From UMGS902 sp045580835 (GTDB lineage Bacteria; Bacillota; Clostridia; Oscillospirales; CAG-272): DNA of 12,555 nt. A program made the position numbers and the translations under genes. How positions within the stretch are numbered: position 1 is the first letter of the stretch; each line of letters opens with the position of its first letter. The stretch lies in NCBI GenBank assembly GCA_045580835.1, contig JAZNOM010000118.1, forward strand, positions 1 to 12,555, written 5' to 3'. The notes beneath the pieces are model-generated. The model saw nothing but the letters and a program-made list of their open reading frames with translations, was not told where the DNA came from and ran no database searches. Of the stretch, positions 7,137 through 12,555 are shown piece after piece.

Positions 7137-7236
7137 AGGATAACGACCGAGTAGGTTTGGATGCAGATGGCACGGTCGCGTACTCGTCGCCGTATAGGTA
7201 TACGGCAGAGTAGCGAGCGCGACAAAAAATGCGAAA
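7137..7236 (+). repeat. Palindromic intergenic element, family A, copy 2
   Basis: The element begins 5 nt after the pgk stop. The apical stem is GCCGTATA (7189-7196) paired perfectly with TATACGGC (7199-7206). Below it TACTC/GAGTA (7181-7185, 7208-7212) and GTCGCG/CGCGAC (7175-7180, 7218-7223) pair, with a 5-nt bulge GCGAG on the right. The central and tail blocks match copy 1 at 13-90, but the outer stem sequence is unrelated. That pattern fits structural rather than sequence conservation. Confidence 0.6.
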
Positions 7237-7241
7237 TTTAT

Positions 7242-7265
7242 GGGAACATGCTTTTGCATGTTCCC
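7242..7265 (+). other. Hairpin and larger inverted repeat in the pgk-tpiA spacer
   Basis: GGGAACATGC (7242-7251) pairs perfectly with GCATGTTCCC (7256-7265) around TTTT. It is enclosed by an 11-bp inverted repeat, AAAATGCGAAA (7226-7236) and TTTCGCATTTT (7313-7323). There is no U-tract after the hairpin, so it is not a simple terminator. It could be an mRNA processing or stability structure between pgk and tpiA. Confidence 0.6.
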
Positions 7266-7360
7266 TACCTTATGAGTAAAAATTGAAGAAAGTGAAAGCA
7301 TTTCATTTCTTTTTTCGCATTTTGTTCTGCGCCAAAGATACCGGTCGGAACAATATAATA

Positions 7361-8119
7361 ATGAGCAGACGTTATGTAATCGCAGGCAACTGGAAGATGA
7401 ACCAGACCCCTGCCGAAACTAAAGAATTTATCACCGCACTTGCACCCATGGTACAAGGCAAAGACAACTGCGACATCGTGCTTTGCGTTCCTTTTGTTGA
7501 CATTGCAACCGCAGTTGAAGCCGCAAAGGGCACAAACATTCACATCGGCGCACAGAACGTTCACTTTGAAGAAAAGGGCGCATTCACAGGCGAAATCAGC
7601 GCAGACATGCTTAAGGCTATTGGCACCGAGTACGTTATCATCGGCCACAGCGAGCGCCGTCAGTACTTTGGCGAAACCGACGAAACCGTTAACAAGCGCA
7701 CCAAGGCTGCACTTGCAAAGGGTTTCAAGGTTCTTCTTTGCGTTGGCGAGATGATTGACGCTCGTCAGGCAGGCATCACCGACGAGGTTGTTGCTATGCA
7801 GACAAAGCTTGACCTTGCAGGCATCAGCGCAGAAGACCTTAAGAATGTTATCATTGCATACGAACCCGTTTGGGCAATCGGCACAGGTCTTACCGCTACT
7901 CCCGAGCAGGCTGACGAAACCTGCGGCGTGATTCGCGCAACCGTTGCAAAGCTCTACGGCGAAGACGTTGCAAAGGAAATCATTATTCAGTACGGCGGCT
8001 CTATGAATGACAAGAACGCAGCAGACCTTCTCGCAAAAGAGAATATCGACGGCGGTCTTATCGGCGGCGCATCGCTCAAGACCGATGCTTTCACCGCTAT
8101 TGTTACTGCCGCTCAGTAA
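7361..8119 (+). CDS. tpiA: Triosephosphate isomerase
   Basis: The product is 252 aa, normal for TPI. It interconverts dihydroxyacetone phosphate and glyceraldehyde 3-phosphate in the cytoplasm. Catalytic residues are in place: N10 and K12 in GNWKMN, H96 in IIGHSERR, and E168 in AYEPVWAIGTG with flexible loop 6 following. The phosphate-binding YGGS (211-214) and GGLIGGASL (231-239) are also present. I chose ATG 7361 because the protein then begins like other TPIs. The frame is open back to a TTG at 7283, but that stretch looks noncoding. Only a weak CGGA stands upstream as a ribosome binding site. Likely cotranscribed with pgk, followed by a strong terminator. Confidence 0.97.
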   Translation: MSRRYVIAGNWKMNQTPAETKEFITALAPMVQGKDNCDIVLCVPFVDIATAVEAAKGTNIHIGAQNVHFEEKGAFTGEISADMLKAIGTEYVIIGHSERRQYFGETDETVNKRTKAALAKGFKVLLCVGEMIDARQAGITDEVVAMQTKLDLAGISAEDLKNVIIAYEPVWAIGTGLTATPEQADETCGVIRATVAKLYGEDVAKEIIIQYGGSMNDKNAADLLAKENIDGGLIGGASLKTDAFTAIVTAAQ

Positions 8120-8140
8120 GGCGACAACTTCATAATTTTG

Positions 8141-8180
8141 CACCGCCGGTGCACCGCATCGGTGCATCGACGGTGTTTTT
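8141..8180 (+). terminator. Intrinsic terminator of tpiA
   Basis: Arms 8141-8156 and 8160-8175 pair along all 16 positions, with two G-U wobbles, around the loop CAT. TTTTT follows at 8176-8180. Confidence 0.9.
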
Positions 8181-8228
8181 ATCATTGTTAAAATAATAAC
8201 GACACAAAGAGAAAGGATTCTACATATC

Positions 8229-9362
8229 ATGGCAGAATATGTTTATCTTCCCATACCGCTTCTTGACGATTTTTGCATGACCGCATTCAAGAAGCTCGGT
8301 TTTAAAAAGTCCGAATGCCGCATCATCACCGATGTACTTCTCATGAGCGACAAGTTCGGCATTGAGTCCCACGGCATGCAGCGCCTTGTTCGCTACCACA
8401 AGGGTATCGAGAAGGGCCTTATTGACGTAAATGCAAAGCCCGAGGTTGTTCACGATTGCAAAACAAGCGCAGTTATCGACGCGCACGACTCCATGGGTCA
8501 GCTTGTCGGTCACAAGGCTATGGAAATGGCAATTAAGAAGGCAAAGAGATACGGCGTTGGTATCGTATCCGTAAAAAACTCCAACCACTTCGGTATCGCA
8601 GGCTACTACGCAAAGATGGCATCCGATGCAGGACTTCTCGGTATGGCTTTCACCAACTCTGAAGCTATCATGGTTCCTACATTCGGCAAGCTCGCAATGC
8701 TCGGCTCAAACCCCATTGCAATCGCTATGCCTGCAGAGCCTTATGACTTCTTCTTCGACGCTTCCACCACCGTTGTTACACGCGGCAAGCTTGAAATGTA
8801 CAACAAGGCTGAAAAGCCCCTCCCCGAAGGTTGGGCGCTCAACAAGGACGGTAACGCATCCACCGATGCTCCCGACGTACTTGCAAACATCGTTGCAAAG
8901 AACGGCGGCGGTATCATGCCTCTCGGCGGCAACACCGAACAGCTCGGCTCTCACAAGGGCTACGGCTACGGCATGATTTGCGAGATCTTCTGCTCCATTC
9001 TCTCCATGGGTACAACCTCTAACTACACCATGCAGAACGGTAAGAGCGGCATCTGCCACGGCTTTATCGCTATTGACCCGAGCAACTTCGGCAGTGCCGC
9101 AGCTATCAAGGAGCACCTCTCCGCATACCTGCGCGACCTCCGCAACTCTCCCAAGGCTGACGGTCAGCCCCGTATCTACACCCACGGTGAAAAAGAGGTT
9201 GAAAACACCGCGCGCATCATGAAGGACGGCGCACCCGTAAACATCAACACTCTCCGCGAGATGGTTGAGTTTGCAAACTTCGTTGGCATCAACCCGAAGA
9301 AGTACTTTGGCGAGCACGCTGACGCTGTTAAGACTGACAAAATGTTTGCAGGAAACTATTAA
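8229..9362 (+). CDS. Ldh2-family malate/lactate-type NAD(P)-dependent dehydrogenase
   Basis: The product is 377 aa, near the usual length for the Ldh2/MDH2 oxidoreductase family (malate, lactate, ureidoglycolate and sulfolactate dehydrogenases), which is unrelated to classic LDH/MDH. Family motifs are GIESHGMQRL (44-53, with conserved H48 and R52), NSNHFGIAGYY (117-127, putative catalytic H120), AFTNSEAIMVPTFG (140-153), LGSNPIAIAMP (158-168), FDASTTVVTRGK (176-187) and SHKGYGYGM (241-249). Substrate cannot be told from the sequence; lactate or malate would fit its place after lower-glycolysis genes. The start is supported by AAAGGA 11 nt upstream. Its codon bias matches pgk and tpiA. A terminator separates it from tpiA, and only a weak TAAAAT (8189-8194) offers a promoter, so its transcription start is unclear. 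Confidence 0.9.
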   Translation: MAEYVYLPIPLLDDFCMTAFKKLGFKKSECRIITDVLLMSDKFGIESHGMQRLVRYHKGIEKGLIDVNAKPEVVHDCKTSAVIDAHDSMGQLVGHKAMEMAIKKAKRYGVGIVSVKNSNHFGIAGYYAKMASDAGLLGMAFTNSEAIMVPTFGKLAMLGSNPIAIAMPAEPYDFFFDASTTVVTRGKLEMYNKAEKPLPEGWALNKDGNASTDAPDVLANIVAKNGGGIMPLGGNTEQLGSHKGYGYGMICEIFCSILSMGTTSNYTMQNGKSGICHGFIAIDPSNFGSAAAIKEHLSAYLRDLRNSPKADGQPRIYTHGEKEVENTARIMKDGAPVNINTLREMVEFANFVGINPKKYFGEHADAVKTDKMFAGNY

Positions 9363-9367
9363 TTCCC

Positions 9368-9481
9368 CACTTCAAAATCCAAAGGATTTTGAAGTGATTG
9401 CAAAGTCGCAAGCCTCGCGGCTCACTCACCGTTCGCGACTTTTAAGGTGTTTTTAAGCCGGCGCATGTCCGTCTTAAAAAC
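9368..9481 (+). repeat. Three-hairpin repeat element, family B, left copy
   Basis: It begins 5 nt after the dehydrogenase stop. Hairpin 1: CACTTCAAAATCC (9368-9380) pairs perfectly with GGATTTTGAAGTG (9384-9396). Hairpin 2: AAAGTCGC (9402-9409) pairs with GCGACTTT (9435-9442), with GCC/GGC inside. A linker TAAGGT follows. Hairpin 3: GTTTTTAAG (9449-9457) pairs with CTTAAAAAC (9473-9481), plus CGG/CCG, around the loop CGCATGT. The inverted copy at 12416-12555 keeps the linker, the loop and all three pairings with different arm bases. Nature unknown: structured RNA or REP-like DNA element. Confidence 0.8.
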
Positions 9482-9496
9482 AGATTATTAATTTAT

Positions 9497-9523
9497 AAAA
9501 AAGGACTCTTCGGAGTCCTTTTT
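9497..9523. terminator. Bidirectional hairpin terminator
   Basis: GGACTC (9503-9508) and GAGTCC (9513-9518) pair around a TTCG tetraloop, with AAAAAA before and TTTTT after. It ends 16 nt before the next start codon. It terminates the dehydrogenase transcript or sits in the leader of the next gene. Confidence 0.85.
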
Positions 9524-9539
9524 AAGAAAGAGAATAAAT

Positions 9540-10538
9540 ATGAAAAAGATATTTGTATTCCTTCTTGCATTGTGCGTTGTTTTCACTTTTGTTTCATGCG
9601 TAGAGAATGTTGAAATCGTAACGGGTGACGAACTCGGCGGCAATGTTGGCGAAATAGCAAGTGCAGACGTTACCAAGGCAACTACCGAGGCTACAACCGC
9701 TCCCGAACCCGTAAAAAACTACCCCGACAATATCCTTATGGCAGATTCGCAGACTATAAGCACCGCAAAGGTATTTCAAAATGAAGCAATATACCGCTCC
9801 GACATCAAAACCGTCACTTTTTTAGATACTCTAAAAGATAAGGGCGCAGACGCGTGGGACGTTTCGGATGCGAAAGACGGCTCGGTGTGGGCTTGGGTTG
9901 ACGACGGTATGAATCTCTACATCGCAGGAGAGGGCGGCGTTACCGCAAAGGACTGCTCCCGTATGTTTATGTACTACAAAAACATGACGGAGATTAATTT
10001 CAACGGTTGCTTTTATACCGATATTGCTCCCGACCTTTACGAGATGTTCGTTTACTGTGATAGCCTTGAGAGCATCGACCTTTCGACACTCAACACCTCA
10101 AATATTGAGCATATTACAGGCATGTTCCATCGTTGCTACAAGCTGAAGAGCGTCAATGTCAGCGGTTGGGACACCTCGAAGATGGTCAGCATGAAGGGCG
10201 CATTCCTCGGCTGCTCTAAGCTTGAAAACATTGACGTTTCGCATTTTGACACATCTAACGCAAAGAGCTTTGATTCTATGTTCTTCGGCTGTGAAAAGCT
10301 CACCACTGTCGGCGACCTCTCAGGCTGGAACACATCAAACGTAATATACTTTACTACCATGTTCAACGGCTGCAGCAATCTCGCAACCGTGGGCGACCTT
10401 TCAGGCTGGGACACATCAAACGCCACAAGCATGTACGGCATGTTTTCATACTGCAAAAACCTCTCAAGCATCGGCGACCTCAAAATCCCCGAGGGCTGCG
10501 ACACAACCGATATGTTTGAAGGCACATCGCTCAAATAA
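9540..10538 (+). CDS. DUF285 (BspA-like repeat) surface lipoprotein
   Basis: The product is 332 aa. A signal peptide ends in the lipobox FVSC (Cys20). A short Thr-rich tether ending in TTAPEP (52-57) matches the tether of the first FKBP lipoprotein. Residues about 135-330 are tandem repeats of about 25-27 residues of the DUF285 type (pattern MFxxCxxLxxIDLSxxxTSN), which build an elongated leucine-rich-repeat-like surface. Such proteins are typical cell-surface proteins; ligands are unknown. The start is fixed by the signal peptide. The ribosome binding site is weak and purine-rich (AGAAAGAG). A terminator hairpin lies 16 nt upstream, leaving no room for a promoter in between. A strong terminator follows 4 nt after the stop. 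Confidence 0.85.
   Translation: MKKIFVFLLALCVVFTFVSCVENVEIVTGDELGGNVGEIASADVTKATTEATTAPEPVKNYPDNILMADSQTISTAKVFQNEAIYRSDIKTVTFLDTLKDKGADAWDVSDAKDGSVWAWVDDGMNLYIAGEGGVTAKDCSRMFMYYKNMTEINFNGCFYTDIAPDLYEMFVYCDSLESIDLSTLNTSNIEHITGMFHRCYKLKSVNVSGWDTSKMVSMKGAFLGCSKLENIDVSHFDTSNAKSFDSMFFGCEKLTTVGDLSGWNTSNVIYFTTMFNGCSNLATVGDLSGWDTSNATSMYGMFSYCKNLSSIGDLKIPEGCDTTDMFEGTSLK
10311..10422 (+). repeat. 81-bp periodic repeat in the DUF285 gene
   Basis: The 31-nt segment 10311-10341 recurs at 10392-10422 with two differences, a period of 81 bp (27 codons). Both encode GDLSGW, Asn or Asp, then TSN. The near identity at DNA level suggests a recent internal duplication or conversion compared with the other, more diverged repeats. 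Confidence 0.75.
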
Positions 10539-10542
10539 TAAT

Positions 10543-10571
10543 AAAAAAGGAACGCTCACGCGTTCCTTTTT
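10543..10571. terminator. Bidirectional hairpin terminator of the DUF285 gene
   Basis: GGAACGC (10549-10555) pairs with GCGTTCC (10560-10566) around TCAC, flanked by AAAAAA and TTTTT. Confidence 0.9.
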
Positions 10572-10632
10572 GCTTTGGGATTTGCAATTTCAACCAAACA
10601 CTTCCCTAAAACGCAACAGTTTTTATGCATTG

Positions 10633-10661
10633 TTGACTTGCGTTTGCCTTTAGTGTATAAT
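10633..10661 (+). promoter_or_regulatory. SigA-type promoter of the Cu-amine-oxidase-N protein gene
   Basis: -35 TTGACT (10633-10638), a 17-nt spacer and a perfect -10 TATAAT (10656-10661). This is the best promoter in the window. It rules out the in-frame ATG at 10660, which overlaps the -10 box, and points to the ATG at 10696. Confidence 0.9.
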
Positions 10662-10695
10662 GTATTTGTTGAAAAATCCCTTTTTGGAGGTATAT

Positions 10696-12339
10696 ATGAA
10701 AAAGATTTTTTCTCTTTTGCTTGCGGCATTGATGCTTGTTATGGCAATGCCTGTTTACGCAGCAGAAGCCGCTCCCGCAGCCCTTCCGTACATCACAAGC
10801 GACGACGTCGGCTTTATTGACTACGGCGGTTCGGACGATGCTTCGGGCGCAAGCGCTTCATCTGCTAAAAAAACATTTGGCACGGCACGCGCATCGGGCG
10901 TTGTGGGCTTGCTTACAAACGGCGGCACCATGGTTGTGTCCGGCAAAGCGTACCTTGCAAAGAACTATACTCTTCCCGTTACGAAATCTCCTTTGCTTAT
11001 CACATCCGCTTACGGCAGCACAAATTATATGAACGCAGAACCTGCCACAAATCCTGCATGCGCATTCAAAATGGCATCGGGCGCGCAGTTCTCCATTGAA
11101 AGTGACGTTATTATTGACGATATCATCATTTTCCAGGAGCATGCCACTGCAACTGCGTTTGTTGTAAAGAGCGGCGCAACTCTGGTTATCGGTGACGGCG
11201 TTAAGTCCATGTCCAAAACCGGCGTTAAGGTGAAGATTATCGTTGAAAACGGCGGCCGCGCAATCATCAGCGGCGGCGACTTTGATATTGTTTGCAATAA
11301 TGGCGGCGAGGTTGTTGAAGGCTACACCTACGAATACCTCAAGGTTAAGCAGGGCGAAATTAAAAAGGAGGACAACTCCGCGCTTACAAATGTTCCTCCG
11401 GCAGTTGCTTATATCGCATACAACACCGGCAACAACAATAACAACGGTCTTTCTCCCGAAGCTCCTAAAAAATCCTTGCTTAAGCTTACCGAAAACGGCG
11501 CAATGTCTGTAGTTGCAGGCGGCGGTACGCTTGTCGCAACCGGACGTCTTTATGTAGGCGGCGACTACACCATTCCGAAGCTTGGCAGTCAGCTCACTAT
11601 TACCGGCGCATACGACGGTGTTAACTATGTAAACGCTGAAAACGTTGAAAACCCTGCAAGCGGTATGATTAAAATGCTTAGTAACAAAACTCTCACCATT
11701 GAGGGCGATGTTCGCCTTGAAAACATCATTCTCTTCCAGGAAAACGGTCAAAACACCATTAAAGTTGCAAATGGCGGCGTCCTCACCATCGGCGATGGCG
11801 TGCAGAACCTCACAAAGCAGCTTTACACCATGAAGCTTGTTGTTGACGAGGGCGGTACTCTCATTTTTGAAAGCGCTGACCATGGTTTTGACTCTATCGA
11901 GGGCGACGGCATTGTTATCATGCCCGAAACTCTTGAAGACGAACCTCAAAAGACCGAGGTTAAGCTTACAATCGGCTCTAAGACCGCGTACATCAACGGT
12001 CTTCCGCAGGCTCTTGATGCCGCACCGATTAACCGCAATAACCGCACAATGCTTCCCGTAAGATTCCTTGCAAATGCATTCGGCGTAGCAAATGAGGGCA
12101 TCAAGTGGGATGCGGCTACAAGAACCGCTACTCTCTCAAACGAGGACGTTACTATCGTTGTAACTATCGACGCACCTAACATGACAGTTAACGGCAAGAC
12201 CGTTGCACTTGACTCCCCCGCAATTATCGAAAACAACCGCACATACCTGCCGGTTCGCGCTATTGCAAACGCCCTCGGCGTTGACAATGCAAACATCAAG
12301 TGGGATGCGGCTACAAACACTGCTACTCTTGTAAAATAA
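10696..12339 (+). CDS. Secreted protein with two beta-rich repeats and two copper-amine-oxidase-N repeats
   Basis: The product is 547 aa. A cleavable signal peptide (MKKIFSLLLAALMLVMAMPVYA) has a likely signal peptidase I site after residue 22. There is no lipobox. Two homologous units of about 170 residues follow (about 36-205 and 237-411). Each contains GGT(M/L)V, a YxNAE segment, an IIxFQE strand and a V(V/I)GDGV-like turn, and both look like stacked beta strands. The C-terminus (about 423-547) holds two repeats of the copper-amine-oxidase N-terminal domain type, each with NNRTxLPVRxxANAxGV and IKWDAAT. In Clostridia such repeats occur in many secreted and cell-wall proteins without oxidase activity, and no oxidase catalytic domain is present here. 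Function is unknown; an adhesive or wall-associated role is inference. The start is set by GGAGG 5 nt upstream and the promoter position. Confidence 0.85.
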   Translation: MKKIFSLLLAALMLVMAMPVYAAEAAPAALPYITSDDVGFIDYGGSDDASGASASSAKKTFGTARASGVVGLLTNGGTMVVSGKAYLAKNYTLPVTKSPLLITSAYGSTNYMNAEPATNPACAFKMASGAQFSIESDVIIDDIIIFQEHATATAFVVKSGATLVIGDGVKSMSKTGVKVKIIVENGGRAIISGGDFDIVCNNGGEVVEGYTYEYLKVKQGEIKKEDNSALTNVPPAVAYIAYNTGNNNNNGLSPEAPKKSLLKLTENGAMSVVAGGGTLVATGRLYVGGDYTIPKLGSQLTITGAYDGVNYVNAENVENPASGMIKMLSNKTLTIEGDVRLENIILFQENGQNTIKVANGGVLTIGDGVQNLTKQLYTMKLVVDEGGTLIFESADHGFDSIEGDGIVIMPETLEDEPQKTEVKLTIGSKTAYINGLPQALDAAPINRNNRTMLPVRFLANAFGVANEGIKWDAATRTATLSNEDVTIVVTIDAPNMTVNGKTVALDSPAIIENNRTYLPVRAIANALGVDNANIKWDAATNTATLVK

Positions 12340-12344
12340 GATTT

Positions 12345-12369
12345 AAAAGGACTCGCAAGAGTCCTTTTT
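12345..12369. terminator. Hairpin terminator after the secreted protein gene
   Basis: GGACTC (12349-12354) and GAGTCC (12359-12364) pair around a GCAA tetraloop, with AAAA before and TTTTT after. The stem is identical to that of the terminator at 9497-9523; only the tetraloop differs. Confidence 0.9.
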
Positions 12370-12415
12370 GCGTGGTAACGATAAGGTAAATTAAAGATTA
12401 TGCAATTAAAATTCC

Positions 12416-12555
12416 GTAAAAAAGACGGACATGCGCCGGCTTTTTTACACCTTAAAAACCGCGTGCGGTCGAGCACGACCTTTAGGTCGTCAGGTGCTTT
12501 AGCACCTTGCACGCTGAGCGAACGGTTTTGCTCCACTTCAAAATGCTTGCATTTT
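12416..12555 (-). repeat. Three-hairpin repeat element, family B, right copy (cut by window end)
   Basis: This is an inverted copy of 9368-9481. Hairpin 3: GTAAAAAAG (12416-12424) pairs with CTTTTTTAC (12440-12448), with CGG/CCG around the loop ACATGCG, the complement of the left copy's loop. The linker ACCTTA is conserved. The middle module is larger: AAAACCG/CGGTTTT (12455-12461, 12523-12529), GCGTGC/GCACGC (12461-12466, 12509-12514) and two side-by-side hairpins, each with a TTTA loop (12475-12490, 12492-12507). Hairpin 1 starts with CACTTCAAAATGC (12534-12546) and is truncated in its second arm at 12555. The element probably follows a minus-strand gene off the right edge. Confidence 0.8.

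Noticed and set aside
5933..7225. Minus-strand open frame of 430 codons opposite pgk, and similar ones opposite tpiA, the dehydrogenase and the secreted protein gene
   Set aside because: Strong codon bias on the coding strand removes antisense stops. The products are Cys/Val/Asn-rich nonsense with no motifs.
7242..7265. Perfect hairpin after pgk as an intrinsic terminator
   Set aside because: It is followed by TACCT rather than a T-run on the plus strand, and tpiA has no clear promoter of its own, which favours read-through.
7283..7360. N-terminal extension of tpiA from TTG 7283
   Set aside because: It would add 26 residues not found in TPI, and the DNA there belongs to inverted repeats.
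10572..10632. Possible regulatory RNA between the DUF285 and secreted protein genes
   Set aside because: Apart from the terminator and promoter, I see no stable stem or conserved motif there.
10660..10695. ATG at 10660 as start of the secreted protein
   Set aside because: It overlaps the -10 box of the promoter. The ATG at 10696 has GGAGG upstream and begins a classic signal peptide.
9368..12555. Composite transposon bounded by family B elements
   Set aside because: There is no transposase or recombinase gene inside, and no target-site duplication can be seen because the right end is cut off. Kept only as a cassette hypothesis.

Overview
The window looks like chromosomal DNA of a Gram-positive, Clostridia-type bacterium, perhaps an Oscillospiraceae/Ruminococcaceae-like gut commensal. 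I infer this from the AGGAGG-type ribosome binding sites, SigA-type promoters, several diacylglyceryl-lipoprotein signal peptides with Thr-rich surface tethers, DUF285 and copper-amine-oxidase-N surface domains, and short hairpin terminators. The species cannot be named from the sequence.

Left part (minus strand). From 5766 leftwards runs a class I SAM methyltransferase followed 8 nt later by the redox chaperone Hsp33 (hslO). Next comes a cloverleaf-like interspersed repeat. After it, a separate promoter drives a tight three-gene operon of paralogous lipoproteins, each with a trigger-factor-type FKBP prolyl isomerase domain and a helical C-terminal region. Bases 1-253 hold a palindromic repeat element and two plus-strand hairpin terminators. 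These presumably end a plus-strand gene that lies off the left edge.

Middle part (plus strand). A strong divergent promoter drives pgk. A structured intergenic region carrying a second copy of the left-edge palindromic element separates pgk from tpiA. After tpiA and its terminator comes an Ldh2-family malate/lactate-type NAD(P)-dependent dehydrogenase. These three genes use a narrow codon set (GTT, CTC, AAG, GGC), which fits high expression. No gap, gpmI or eno gene is present in the window.

Right part (plus strand). Two monocistronic-looking surface or secreted proteins follow: a DUF285 (BspA-like) lipoprotein, and a secreted protein with two large beta-rich repeats and two copper-amine-oxidase-N repeats. 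Each has its own hairpin terminator. The pair is bracketed by two copies, in inverted orientation, of a three-hairpin repeat element (9368-9481 and 12416-12555). Their sequences differ, but the paired arms change together, which points to a conserved fold. The right copy is cut by the window end.

The genes suggest a chromosomal region mixing protein-quality-control functions (Hsp33 in the cytoplasm, three PPIase lipoproteins outside), lower glycolysis and cell-surface proteins. No transposase, phage gene, tRNA, rRNA or CRISPR array was seen. The most unusual content is noncoding: three families of structured repeats, two of them present twice with compensatory or modular changes.
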